Translations under genes and position numbers: made by a program
Notes under the pieces: model-generated
Told to the model about the DNA's origin: nothing
What the model saw: the letters and a program-made list of their open reading frames with translations, nothing else
Databases searched by the model: none
Origin: Lunularia cruciata
Lineage: Eukaryota; Streptophyta; Marchantiopsida; Lunulariales; Lunulariaceae
Length of the DNA stretch: 64,000 bases
Direction of reading: 5' to 3'
Assembly (NCBI GenBank): GCA_948567375.1
Contig: OX419755.1
Location: forward strand, 46,952,291 to 47,016,290
Shown here: in pieces, positions 19,501 to 29,350 of the stretch
How the letters are laid out: every line of letters starts with the position of its first letter
Position numbering within the stretch: position 1 is the stretch's first letter

Positions 19501-21413
19501 TGGGAATGGTTGGGTACTATAGGAGGTTCATCTTCTCATTTTCCAACAAGGCTTATGCATTGACCATCTACATGAAGAAGGGTGTAGATTACATGGTGAT
19601 TTTGGAAGACAAGGAGGCTCTCAAAGCTTTTGAGGAGCTCAAGCAATCCCTTGTTGTAGCTCCAATTCTTGCTAAACCTGATTGGAGTAAGCCTTTCATC
19701 CTCTACACTGATGCTTCTAATGTAGCTATAGGATGCACTCTTAGTCAATTAGACCAAGATGGGCATGATCATCCAATAGCTTATGCTAGTAGGCAGATGG
19801 TTTCAGCAGAGAAGAACTACTCTGTCATAGAGAGAGAAGGGTTGGCAGTGATCTTTGGTCTCAAGAAGTTTAGACACTACTTGATTGGAGGGAAAGCCAC
19901 AATTGTCACGGATCACAAGGCTTTGAAGTACATCTTCAACAAGCCTAATGTTGAAGGGAGACTAGCAAGGTGGATGATTCTCTTGTCTGAGTATGACTAC
20001 ACAATTGAGGATACGCCAGGAAAGAAACATGCAAATGCTGATTTGTTATCTAGAGCCTATGATCATGATGGAGATGAGCCAGTAGATGATTCCTTCCCGG
20101 ATGAGGAGCTCATGACAATCTCAGTCACTCAAGAGGTTCCAATGGAGTACAAGGAGATTGTGGATTTTGTGACAAGAGGTAACTATCCAGAAGGGATGCA
20201 TGCTAGGGAGAGGAAGGCCCTTGCAGCAAGATCTAGACCTTACACAATGGTGGATGATATTCTTTTTCACCAAGGAGCAGATGGTCTACTTCGAAGAGCA
20301 GTGGGTAAGGAAGAGTCTATCCTACTCATAAAGGAGTTTCATGAAGGTTTAGTATGTGGAGGACACTTTGCAGGAAAGGTGACTGCTTTCAAGATTCTAG
20401 ATGCAGGTTACCATTGGAGAGGGATTTTCAAGGATTGTCTTGATTATTGCAAAACTTGTCATGTTTGTCAAGCTTTTGCTAGAAAGTCTACATCCACTCC
20501 ACCACTTAGATCAATTCCATTGCTAGGACCCTTTGAGAAGTGGGGAATTGATTTTGTAGGACCTCTCAATAGAACCCCAAGGAACAATCGGTACATTGTG
20601 GTAGTTACTGATTACCTTACCAAGTGGGTTGAGGCTAGACCATTGAGGGACAAGAATGAAGATGAAGTGGGTAGATTTCTTTATGAACGCATTATCACTA
20701 GGTTTGGATGCCCTTTGGAGTTGGTTTCTGATAGAGGAGGAGAGTTTACAGGAAGCATTACTACAGCCATGCTACGACATTTCTCTATCACACATCGAGT
20801 AACTACATCCTATAAGCCAAATTCCAATGGCTTGGCAGAGAGAACCAATCAGACCTTGTGCATGATGTTGGCCAAAGATGCAGAAATGGAGGGGGCTAAA
20901 CATCATTGGGACAAGAGGATTCATGCAGTTTTGTGGGAGTATAGGACAACCATGAAGACTTCCACTGGATATTCTCCATTCCAATTGGTGTATGGTATTG
21001 AGTCTACCTTACCTATTCACTTTGATCTTCCTACCTTCCAAAGCATTCATAGGAGATTGAAGAAAGCACAAGGAAGTGATGCAGAGAAGTCAAGGAAGGA
21101 TCAACTCATGGAGTTGGAAGAGGCAAGAGCAGTTGCTATGGTTCGAGTGGAGCAAGCCCAAAGGAAACAAAAGGAGAGCTATGACAAGAGGCAAGGCAAG
21201 AAGAAGGTGGAGCCTTTCAAAGAAGGTGATTGGGTAATGTTGTTTGATTCCATTCGATTCAAGAGAGTACAAAAGAAGTTTTTGCCTAAGTACTTTGGAC
21301 CTTTCATAGTAGAGAAGGTGTGGGGAAATTACACTTATGATCTCAAGGAGTTGGGAGGAAGACACTTTGATAGGATTAACCATGATAAGTTGAAGATGTA
21401 CCATAGAAGGTAG
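16587..21413 (+). CDS. Gag-Pol polyprotein of element A (1608 aa)
   Basis: Single open frame from ATG 16587 (A at -3, G at +4) to TAG at 21411-21413. Order: Gag capsid region (about residues 1-220), zinc knuckle C282-C285-H290-C295 (CFGCGGRGHIQRNC), linker, aspartic protease with Asp502 in VDGGSAVNAM (DGG in place of the usual DSG/DTG), and an acidic spacer. Reverse transcriptase follows with FIDDFCVYG (Asp893, Asp894), then RNase H from YTDASNVAIG (Asp1042). Integrase has the HHCC domain H1252, H1260, C1291, C1294 and catalytic Asp1322, Asp1382, Glu1418 (35 residues between the last two). A GPF module (YFGPFIVEKV) is near the C-terminus and no chromodomain follows. All catalytic residues I can place are present and no frameshift separates gag from pol. 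It would act in cytoplasmic particles and then the nucleus. Confidence 0.97.
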   Translation: MGKLPVFFGKDGEDVEAFVRDFKRACIGNNERRKNEWASLLPDFFEDAALTWYESEYQKRERREGEEESWETLTSALIENFLPDESYERLMSEVTFLKQGDGEKVRVYVERVEKLESRFRIVLRKGGDDVETTMIGIGAMLTKNFVGGLRPQIRSKVRYEKPSSKVEAIKIAIRMEESLEGDESDLVVKEVVHPPQGYKYGGTSDTLVTRVAPQVVVAPVLAPPPKDPLQTITEQLADLKINVVQLWEKREVDQNVGRGPRSYGNHPYRGGQPANNFNDRNCFGCGGRGHIQRNCPNSTYHGGRGYEGANRGKEGGSETQVAPNPNKGKGIASIDVVESKYEKGECSNSKGPNLELLAQEKKRARFAEDVHSSQGFTSSKDTPMSTRSTRTSTPSTTKTPRKKLGMEDFLISKQQWNYNVLEDVGSHKANITVGQLIALNPTLRKELRGGLSSTRSKKKKKAKVPISMGVVDAKPAPWEACEYASKIDVRVNGHNIKDALVDGGSAVNAMSERLMKKLGMIPSRASTFVVSMANKQQVRPVGVMDKVVVSIMGVQNLMTFQVLKDSSYDLLLGRPWLRAARTTDRWHKGYLRIGPSNHRVTVPVTNTTNTSHSDTPSSDYWESDSEGGASGVDTSMEEETSTEEDESESDSDVYPLCAMDFAPKPEVLKDPDKSPLTLEEVERRLSTLKYGPNVTKEEKVRFEEIFRKFIHVFAFSYKDLKEVTLEEHKIEVESHARPIRQKQRRISPPISLVVKEEIDKLKEAGFIFEVENSEWVSPIVIVKKKNGKLWVCVDYKKLNAVTKKDYYPLPFIDEILEEVAGHERYSFGDGYSGYNQIKIAPEHQQLTTFTTPWGTYAFKVMPFGLCNAPATFQRFMNKVFEPFIGKFVRDFIDDFCVYGSKEEHFEHLIKVLQRLDEANASLNPEKCIFGCEEGLLLGHIISKDGIAVDPEKVRKISDLPFPSSLTKLRQFLGMVGYYRRFIFSFSNKAYALTIYMKKGVDYMVILEDKEALKAFEELKQSLVVAPILAKPDWSKPFILYTDASNVAIGCTLSQLDQDGHDHPIAYASRQMVSAEKNYSVIEREGLAVIFGLKKFRHYLIGGKATIVTDHKALKYIFNKPNVEGRLARWMILLSEYDYTIEDTPGKKHANADLLSRAYDHDGDEPVDDSFPDEELMTISVTQEVPMEYKEIVDFVTRGNYPEGMHARERKALAARSRPYTMVDDILFHQGADGLLRRAVGKEESILLIKEFHEGLVCGGHFAGKVTAFKILDAGYHWRGIFKDCLDYCKTCHVCQAFARKSTSTPPLRSIPLLGPFEKWGIDFVGPLNRTPRNNRYIVVVTDYLTKWVEARPLRDKNEDEVGRFLYERIITRFGCPLELVSDRGGEFTGSITTAMLRHFSITHRVTTSYKPNSNGLAERTNQTLCMMLAKDAEMEGAKHHWDKRIHAVLWEYRTTMKTSTGYSPFQLVYGIESTLPIHFDLPTFQSIHRRLKKAQGSDAEKSRKDQLMELEEARAVAMVRVEQAQRKQKESYDKRQGKKKVEPFKEGDWVMLFDSIRFKRVQKKFLPKYFGPFIVEKVWGNYTYDLKELGGRHFDRINHDKLKMYHRR

Positions 21414-21451
21414 AGAGACCTTCACTTTGAGGACAAAGTGAAAACTTAGTC

Positions 21452-21461
21452 CGGGGGTAAA
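21452..21461 (+). other. Polypurine tract of element A
   Basis: CGGGGGTAAA immediately precedes the 3' LTR. G-rich and short, in the expected position for plus-strand priming. Confidence 0.6.
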
Positions 21462-22153
21462 TGTAACACCCATTTGTGCATGTGTGTGGTATTGTGATAT
21501 TTAGCTTGGTATTACAAGTACTTAAGAGATATTATTTATATAGAGATAAAGGATGGTTCTATATTAGTCATGGTTAGCTAAAGTTAGTCATAGCTAAGAT
21601 AGATGGGACCTTACTTTAGAGGAAGTAGAAAAGATGAGCACCACTATTTTGGATTTTAGTGTGTTGACTTGGTATTATTCCTAGGTGTTTGGCTTTGGGG
21701 AAAGAGTTGAGAACTCTTGGGCCCGCAAGCCTTTTTGTTTTGGATTCTTCTTTAGTCCAAGGATAGCCCATGTGAAGGAATCCTTGCTTTAGTGGTTGGG
21801 TCAAGATAAGACCACATGCTTAGGGGAATATGCCCATGTGAATGGATATTCCTTTCTACTTTTTGACTTTACTTGACTTTTAGTCTAGTAACTTGAGTTA
21901 CTACGGTAATTAGTAACTTTGGTACGTAACTATTTCACAAGTATATAAACAAGGAGTGAGGAGGTACTCATCATCCTTTCATTTGCAACTATCTCTCTCT
22001 CATTGAGTTCTCTAGTGAGCAATGTCTTGAGTCTTGGAGTGTTAGCCTTGGAGGAGTATGATGGAGTTGGGGTTCCTTGCCTTCTTAGTCCATGGTGCGC
22101 TACCATAATAGCCATCAGAGGTTCATCCTGAGTAAGAGACAGGCCGGCTCACA
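21462..22153 (+). repeat. 3' LTR of element A
   Basis: 692 bp, TGTAACACCC ... GGCTCACA, TATATAAA at 21942-21949. One difference from the 5' LTR (A at 22134). Followed by the GTCC target duplication at 22154-22157. Confidence 0.95.
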
Positions 22154-22157
22154 GTCC

Positions 22158-23438
22158 AAGTACGGTGAAGGAAGAAGCACTTGAAAGCTTGGGAAGTGAG
22201 GCGTCTATTCCAATACAACGACTACAACGAAGAAGTTGAGTATCGGGAGAAGAAGAGGTAAAGAAGGAGATCACTCCACAAGTTGAAGTAGTTGCCAATG
22301 ATGGAGTGGAGTACCTGCGAAAAGTGGTGTGCCCCTTGTTAGTAAAGCTAGAGTACATGAAGAAGGAGATGCAGTCGACTTGTCCAAAGGTGAAGACTGT
22401 GTTGTAGGTATTAGCAAGGCTGGAAGAAGAAAACTTGGAGTTGAAGAAGAGTATAACCCAAGGTGAGGAGGAAAGAGAAGTATTGTGAGCGGAGGCAGTA
22501 GTGAGAAGTCAAGTAATTGAAGACCTGAAGAGAGAAGTGAACTATCAAGAGGATCTTGTAAAGAAGAGTGACATAGCAAGGGAGAGACAAGTAGCTAAGT
22601 ACAAGATCTTGAAGCAGCAGTTTGCTGATTCAAGAGTAGAGGTTATCCATGCTATGGCAAGAGAAGCTACAAAGGATCAGGAGCTTGATAGGGTGATGGA
22701 GAGTGTTGAGGAGAAGAAACAACTCTGGCAACGAGAGTAGGCAGCCCGATATAGAGAAGAAGAAAGATTACAAGAGTTACTTTGTAATCAAGAGGAGAGA
22801 GTTGTACAAAAGGAGAAGGAGAAGGAGAAGGAGACGGTGAAAGCTGAGTTCAAGGCAGAGTTGGTGATGTACCAAGAGGATTGGCTTGCAGATCGAGAAC
22901 GTGAAAGGAAGATGAGATTGGAGCCATTGAAGGAGATTGTCCTCAGGATGAACGCAATGTTAAGTACAGAGGCCATCATTTGGATTGAAGAGACGAGGCT
23001 GCACAATTGAAGTTGTTGGTGCAGGAGACGAGGCAAAGACAAGCGAAGGATAAAGATTTGAATGCCTTGTTAATTAGTCTCAAAACTCGTGTAGACAGAA
23101 AGATCTTAGAGGTAGAGGATAACATTTCAATTAGATTAGACTTAGTGAAAATAGAGATAGAAAAGTTTCGGAAAGATGTTAGAGCAAAACCTGAAGTAGA
23201 TAACATAGGAGTGCAAATGTCTTTGGAGTTACCGATGGAGAAATTTGAGAAGAGTGGGTCGAGAGATGAAGAGTTAGATAGATTACCCACTAGTGCAATT
23301 TCAAATCAGGAAAGAGAATTGTTAGATTTGGTAGAAGAAGTAGAAGATATGAAACCCGAGGACAGAATAGTAGGAAGTAAAGTTACTTCGGGTTTGGGTT
23401 TGAAAGCCGATGACGAAGTAGACATCAGATTGGATTAG
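22158..23438 (+). pseudogene. ORFX, C-terminal coiled-coil half
   Basis: Resumes ORFX after element A, with STVKEEALESLGSEASIPIQ matching the minus copy near 24400. A long charged coiled coil follows (LARLEEENLELKKSITQ, DIARERQVAKYKILKQQ, and a run of KEKEKE near 22815) and then an acidic C-terminal tail ending at TAG 23436-23438. Lesions include TGA 22231, a stop near 22405, a stop near 22487, TAG 22738 and a one-base loss near 23005. The antisense copy at 1-1215 has sense codons at several of these sites. ORFX would total about 850 codons. No enzymatic motif is visible. Confidence 0.7.
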
Positions 23439-24264
23439 TAATAGTTTTGAGATTTGAAGAGGTAGATATGAAGAGGTGCATTGTCATTTTGGATTTGCAG
23501 GTTAGAAAAGTTTTTGTAGAATGGTATAGTTGTTAGAACTGTTGATTGATTCACTATTTAAGAGTGGCATTCGCAGTCAAATGTTATTCAGTGCTCATAA
23601 TTTTTGAGAATAGATAAAGCAAAGTGTTGTGAAGCAATGCTCGTTGCTTGAGCTTGATTCCAAGTATCAACTTTGTGTCTATGTTTGTGAGTGTGTGGAG
23701 AAATTTGAAGTGCAAGTCAATGTGTTTGTTGGATGTTGGATTCCACAACCTTGATCTTCATTCTATGTGTTTGATCCTGAGTGAAGTGCAATCGGAGCAA
23801 TGCCTTGACAGATCTGAGAGGAATTGTAGTGTTGGTAGTATTTTGCATTTGTGAGTGCAGTGCAAAGTTGATGTGAAGCAATTTTGATCAAGGAAGTTGT
23901 GCCTTCAGTGGAGGGGTGGAACACAATTCTGAGGCAAAGTTGTTTTGCAATGAAGTGTCATTTTTGGGAGAGCTTGAATCATCACAATCAAGATTGTTTG
24001 GAAGGAATTGAAGGAGTTGTGATTAAAGAGTGTGAATTTGTGACAAGATTGCAAATCAGTGCTTGTTACTCTCTTCTGGGTGTGGTTTCTACCTGAGAGA
24101 TTAAAGACGCAACCAAGAAGAACTACATTGTTACTATTTGCTTTGTATTTAGACATTTCTGACTTGTATCTCTATAGGAACAAACTTTACTTACCCGGTT
24201 ACTTTACCCCATTACTTTACTTACCCGATTTATTCACAAAAGTGATATTTGTCGGGTTGTCACA
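23439..24264 (+). other. Non-coding tail of the long family-B LTR
   Basis: About 826 bp between the ORFX stop and the LTR end. Positions 23446-23566 match the reverse complement of 1-120. A TATTTAAG element is near 23560. Near the end are repeats of the word TTACTTTACTTACCCG (24185-24232). The LTR ends with GGGTTGTCACA at 24264. Confidence 0.5.
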
Positions 24265-25730
24265 ACAATGGACACACAATTTCCCACAGGTACTCCACTC
24301 CATTACTCGCAACTACTTCCTCTTGCATAGCAATCTCCTTCCTTACTTCTTCTTTGCCTGATACTCACCTTCTTCTCTATAGTCTTTGTATTGGAATAGA
24401 CACCTCACTTCCCGAGCTAGCATTCACTTCTTCCTTCACCTTACTCAGACCTGCTTCACACTTTGCCTTGTGTCTCAAACAAACTCCTCTTTGAATTGTG
24501 CACTTCTTCTCCTCAGGCTCGGGTATCTTGTCCTCCAACTTCACATTATTTTCTTGCTCAAGCTCCACCCAAACTTCTTCCTCTTCTGTAGTAGTAGCAG
24601 GTACCGACGTCATCTCTCCACCTTCATCACTATTGCTACTTGTATCTCCACTTTGCAGCATGAGCTCTGGTTCCTCCTTGTGTTTTGAGTCTTTGGACTT
24701 GCACTCGGCTTCGCCTTCCGAGTCTTTGTCTTTTGACGCGATCACCACCATGCCTCTCCTGGGGTTTCCTCTCTTGACTTTCCAAGGTCTTATCTTGTCT
24801 TCAGCTTCTCCTTGCCAACTCTGCTTCTTCGACTTTGGAGTACTCACTTCTATCTCCATGCTCTTACCTGTCTTTGCGTAGTACTCATCCATGCTTCAGA
24901 TTTGAAGGATGTATTGCTGCTCCTCCATGTCAACTTCTCTTCTCAAGTCGGGATGGAAGTGAGACACCATTCTATTGCGCTCCGCCAAATTGAGCAAATT
25001 CAACCCAAGGTAGAAATGTGCTGCAAACGGCACAATGTAATGTGGAGGCAACTTATCCCACAAATTCCACACCATCTTTCTCGTCCTCCCATGGAAGCAC
25101 CTTGCCCAATTAATAGGTTTTCCTGCAAACAACTTATGGAAGAACACCGCTTGGTGCTCTCTTCGGCTTCAGGATTGCCATGAGAGCACTCACGATCCCT
25201 CTCTTCACTGGATCTTTGTAACTCTCAACCTTATACCCGTTCTTCTGTTCTCTTTGAAGAGAAAGCATCCCTCACTTCTTGGGTTTCTTCTGCTAATTCT
25301 CCCTTCCCCAAGAATGTGGCACCCTGCTCCGCACCTGCCTCTCTCCCAAGCACTAATCTCCAATCTGACTCTGTCCAGCGAGCTGGATTTCCTCTCTTCC
25401 CCACTTCCTCGAGGCCATTGAGACACTTACTCTTGATTATCTCCGTCATGAAACCTGGAAAATTGACATTCCAATTCCATGCTAAGAAGGTGATCCAAAG
25501 TCGGCTCAAGACTTCAATCCTTGCAATCACATCTAACCTCCGAATCGCATGATTTCTCACTCCAAATTTAGAGTTCTTCTTTCCTCCTCCCATCTCTCCT
25601 ATTTTCTCATTGTCTCTTGGTTTCACTCTCTCAAATTCTCCTCTACACACTAGCATGCTTCAACTCTACTTCCCTTCCCACAATCACCTATAGGACGACT
25701 TCTTAACGGCAAAGGAAAATTGCTCAACAT
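24265..25730 (-). pseudogene. ORFX, N-terminal half (antisense copy)
   Basis: Minus-strand ATG at 25730-25728 gives MLSNFPLPLRSRP, matching the plus copy. Conserved blocks are 'FLAWNWNVNFPGF', 'WTESDWRLVLGREA', FFHKLFAGKPINWARC, HFYLGLNLLNLAER and 'VSHFHPDLRREVD', followed by a TGA where the plus copy has Arg. The Lys-rich and acidic linker then reaches SEVSIPIQRL near 24380. Frameshifts occur near 25650 and 25230. The region around 25147-24900 is open across the point where the plus copy is frameshifted. At 24265 the frame is cut by the end of the family-B LTR, and its continuation is at 1215-1. Confidence 0.7.
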
Positions 25731-26003
25731 TGCTTTGTTGTTAGCCCAATTTTTAGAGTCACGCTTTCTTTGTCTCTCTTCAATTTGAGTTTCTACCAAG
25801 AAATCACACCTCTTGCATGCGCCTGTCACTGTCAATTGTACTTCACGCGTATGGGCCGTTGGTTTTGAATGGTCCCTTCTTGAATTTCTTGCCCCAATGA
25901 AAGGTTGTTACATTGTCTTTGCCTCGGATTGAGCTCCCCCCGATATGAAGACTCCTTAATTTGGGTTGTATGCTGATAGGGCAAATCCAAGTACTTTGCC
26001 TTA
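25731..26003 (-). mobile_element. Family-B LTR U3 piece, antisense
   Basis: Reverse complement of the 1340-1600 / 12770-13020 sequence: the GGCCCATACGCGCGAAGG neighbourhood and a 'TGCATG' block are recognisable, with the TATA box degraded near 25760. It stops at 26003, where a LINE is inserted. The missing first part continues at 31695-31850. Confidence 0.75.
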
Positions 26004-26020
26004 TGAACAATGAACAATGA
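26004..26020 (-). repeat. LINE 3' tail of 7-bp repeats
   Basis: On the minus strand the element ends with iterations of TTCATTG rather than poly(A). The same ending is seen near 33905-33925 and 47445-47470 (plus strand). Confidence 0.75.
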
Positions 26021-26027
26021 AATATAG

Positions 26028-26057
26028 AGCCCGAAAGACCCAAAGAGTCAAAAGGCT
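26028..26057 (-). other. Conserved 3' UTR hairpin of the LINE
   Basis: On the minus strand, AGCC pairs with GGGCT and, inside it, GACTC pairs with GGGTC across a TTT loop. The inner stem is retained in other copies (32631, 33869, 47411). Probably the RNA feature recognised by the element's reverse transcriptase, by analogy with other LINEs. Confidence 0.5.
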
Positions 26058-26102
26058 GGAAACACAATACAAAACACATGAAATGTGAGCCTAGGCAAGG
26101 GC

Positions 26103-29100
26103 CTAGGGCATCTGACCAATTTGTAACAAATTGGTCCGATGTAAACTAACCTCTGTCATGTACTTCCCTAATGCTAAAGCTTCAATCTGTAAGAGAGTTG
26201 AGAAATCACTACAAGTAATCTGATATCTAACTCTAATCTGCATGTAACAAGGGCAAACAATCAACACATGATGCTCATCCTCAACTTTGCTCATAATACA
26301 CAATTTGCAAAGTCGCATGGAGTGCTCTATCTGCTGCCAACGTCCTTGTTCTACTTCTAGTCTATGAGAACTAGTTCTATATTGAGCAATAACATGTCTA
26401 AGTGAAGTAGAAATCCTAGCCAGGAGATAATCTTGCTCACAATACACCAACATAAGATTTACAAACTACTGATAGAACACCATCTTGGTACCGGGCTGCT
26501 GCCATAAGCAAAGTAAGAACTGCTCCTTGATCACTTCTCGTAGTGCAATAGGCTCCAACCTCCAATGTCGCTCACAAACATTCCACCTTGTGGCCCATGC
26601 AACCAGATCTGTATACCAACCAACAGATAGAGTGGCACAAAAAGCTTGGTAGGGAAGTCTCTCATGCTCCATGGACCTCACCTTAGTGGCATATGTGATA
26701 GCTAAAAACAAAGCTTCAGCCTCAAGAGGTAAAAACCTGGTTTCAGCAAGCATCAATACATAAGGAGTTTGAGTCCTCACCCCAAGTTCATCACACAAAA
26801 ACAATTTCTGAACTTTCTCCACCTTTTGCCACCATGTCTTCTTAGTACCTAGACCCCAAATCTGAGCACCATAGAGAACCACCGGCTGCACAAGAGATCT
26901 GAACAGCACCTTCTTCAACTCCCATGTGGTAAGGTGAGCAAGTTTAGAGCGGTTCATGAGTGAATACAAAGCTCTAAAGCCTGCATTGATTCTCATCTTC
27001 ACACAAGTAGACCAACTATAGTCATGAGAAAACTCAAGGCCCAAGTACTTGTAAGAAGAAACTTGCTCCAATTGCTGTCCATCAAAAAAGAAAGGTGCGA
27101 CACCTTTAGAACCTACCACAATCACCTTGGACTTGTCAAGGTTCACTTCTATCTTTGTTTCATTGCAAAACAAGAGAAGAGAATCCAACAGCTTCTATAA
27201 ACCCTCTGGATTGGTGGAGAGAAGCACTACATCATCTGCATAAAGGAGTGCATGTATCATCAAAGAGCCAACCTGTACACCAGTAGCTCCAGCTTCCATG
27301 AGTAATCTCTCCAGATCATCGATGAAGATTCCAAATAGAGTTGGAGATAAAGAGCAGCCTTGAATCACACCCATTGTGCTAAGGACATCTTGAGAGCTCA
27401 AAGATGAAAGTCTCACAACCACTTTCTCATAGAGTCTAGAGATAGCACCAATCAGATCAGCTGAAACACCAACTTGAGTGAGTCTCTCACTTAGTGATTT
27501 CCTAAGCACCTTATCAAAGGCCTTCCTGAAATCAATAAATGCAACATAGAGAGCTCTCCCAACACCCTTGGATTTCCACCACAAAACATGGAGTACCAAT
27601 AGATGATCCAAAGTACTAAAGCCTGATCTGAAACCCGCTTGGCATTTAGCTCGAATTCTGTGCTTTTCAGCCCAAGTACTCAACCTAGACTCCAAAATTC
27701 GACCGTACAACTTGGCAAAGATACTACCCACTAGAATGGTACAGTAATTGGTGACAATATCTCTCTGACCAGACTTGTGAATAGGAACTACCTTCTTGAA
27801 GCACCATCTATCAGGAAAGCCACACCTGATGGCCTCATTCAAGAGAGAAGTGAAAACTGAAATCAGATGGCTACCACCCCACTTCAGAAGTTCAACACAT
27901 AGTCCATCAAGGTCTTTAGCCTTACCATTGGCCAACTTCTTCAATTGGTATTGGACATCAGCTTCAGAGATGGTGAGAGCAGATCCAAGGCAAGGTGCCA
28001 TGCTTGGAGCATCTGGGAAAAAGTACAGATCCTTCACATATTGACAAAGCTCATTCACGTCCAGCGATGGAGATGTAGATCTGATGGTTACCTTCTGCCA
28101 AAAAGCCTTGGGATTGCTCCTCAATTCAACGCTCAACTCAACCCCTTGAGTCTCAAGAACGCTCGCTTCTTGCACTTCACCAACTTTCTATAAGAGACAA
28201 AAGCCTGATTTTGTGCAATCTGATCAAGAGACCTATCCATAGCTTTGATCCTTGCCATTTTATAGTCAGCATCAAACCACCTATTGCAAGGGAGACCAAG
28301 TCTCTTCCTGTGAGAACCTCGTGGAAATAGAGTTGTTGATGTAGATTGAAGAAGTTCAACCAACTGATCACTACGTTGTTGAAAATCAGAACTCCACTCC
28401 ATAGAGCTCAATTTCTCATGGATAGCTTGTTAGTACAAATCTCACTTGTGAAAATCAAGACGGAGTTTCCCTCTAAAGGCATGGTCAATAGGTAATGTGG
28501 TTCTATTGAGGCAAGAAAGAAGGATGACACAAGATAAAGGTGCATGGTCAGATTCAGGTTGAGGATCTAAAACAACAAAATCTGAGACAATGTGTATATC
28601 ACTGGGTGAGGTGAGCATATAATCTATAGTGCTGGATCCACCAGAAGCAAAGCATGTGCTCTTACAAGTTTTTGGAAATTGAGAAAGGCCATTCAAGATC
28701 TTCAAGCTACAATTGGTACCAAAGCTCAAAAAGTGCTCACTCATGGAGTTGGATATGAGATCTTTGGAAGAGCGGGACCAAGCACTAGAATGATCTATCA
28801 AGCTATGGAAAGGGTCATTCTCAAGGTCACTAAACTCAGGAATCTGAGAGGTTTGGATCCTAGCATTGAAATCACCAAGAATAAGTACTGCACCTTTACT
28901 TTGAAATTCCAACACATCCTTTGTCAAGGAGTGGAAACTGTGGTGTGAAACTGAAAGCATGGTGTTGAGAGATCCGCTTGAATAGATTGGTGATGTCAAT
29001 GGAGCAAAGTAACAAATAGCAAGGAAGCAAGGTGTAGCAACTCCTCCAATCCTTAGCCATTGGTATTGTCCACTTGAGTCTTGGCCTATCAAAGAGACTG

Positions 29101-29332
29101 ATTTTTCAAAACCAAATCTGACGTAAGTAGCAATACCTCCAAAGCCCCTTCCTCTGTGCTGCCTCCGCTTGTTCCAAGTTGAACCAACAAGAATGAAACC
29201 TTCAATGTCTTGAATGGTGTTTCCTTCATGTTCCCATGTCTCCACAAGATTGATCAGATCAGCATCATCCCACACAGGTTTAGCGCTTGAGTACTTGGTA
29301 TGTGTGAGACCATGAACATTCCAAAACAACAC
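26103..29332 (-). pseudogene. LINE ORF2: endonuclease, reverse transcriptase, zinc knuckle
   Basis: An APE-type endonuclease lies at 29332-28442 (NVHGL, GDFNAR, STIDYML, SDHAPL). A linker follows (28411-28133), then reverse transcriptase at 28175-27195 with KKVVPIHKSGQRD, AFIDFRKAFDKV, GVIQGCSLSPTLFG and the catalytic ALLYADDVVLLS. The thumb and C-terminal part (27188-26466, with SSYKYLGLEF and VVLYGAQIWG) ends in a Cys/His knuckle (CKLC ... EDEHHVLIVC) near 26290. Lesions: two stops near 28425-28440, a one-base frameshift near 28146, an in-frame TAG at 27195-27197 and another at 26475-26477. Other copies have sense codons at several of these sites. The first Met of ORF2 is unclear; it probably starts just upstream of 29332, close behind the ORF1 stop. 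Confidence 0.92.
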
Positions 29333-29350
29333 TCTAAGGGTCTGGAATTG

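Larger units (their letters stand above)
14327..22153 (+). mobile_element. Intact Ty3/gypsy retrotransposon, element A (7827 bp)
   Basis: Complete element: 692-bp LTRs at 14327-15018 and 21462-22153, a primer site resembling the tRNA-Asp type, a coding leader, one open 1608-codon gag-pol, and a G-rich tract before the 3' LTR. It has no chromodomain. The tRNA-Asp-like site and FIDDF catalytic box fit the non-chromovirus (Athila/Tat and relatives) gypsy branch. By eye the LTRs differ only at 14999 (G) versus 22134 (A). It sits inside ORFX of an older LTR, flanked by GTCC. It is the youngest insertion in the window and the only one that looks capable of encoding functional proteins. Confidence 0.93.
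12640..24264 (+). mobile_element. Long (about 3.8 kb) 3' LTR of family B, split by element A
   Basis: Starts TGTGGTGCACACA right after the B2 polypurine tract and ends TTGTCACA at 24264, giving TGTG/CACA inverted ends. Immediately beyond it lies the interrupted antisense ORFX (24265 onward), so the right edge is an insertion junction. Removing element A and its 4-bp duplication leaves about 3794 bp. The LTR carries a TATA box (13023) and ORFX. The same LTR start abuts unrelated sequence at 1216, 31850 and 32188, which independently fixes the left end. The length is inferred because no second complete LTR of this family is present for comparison. Confidence 0.6.
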
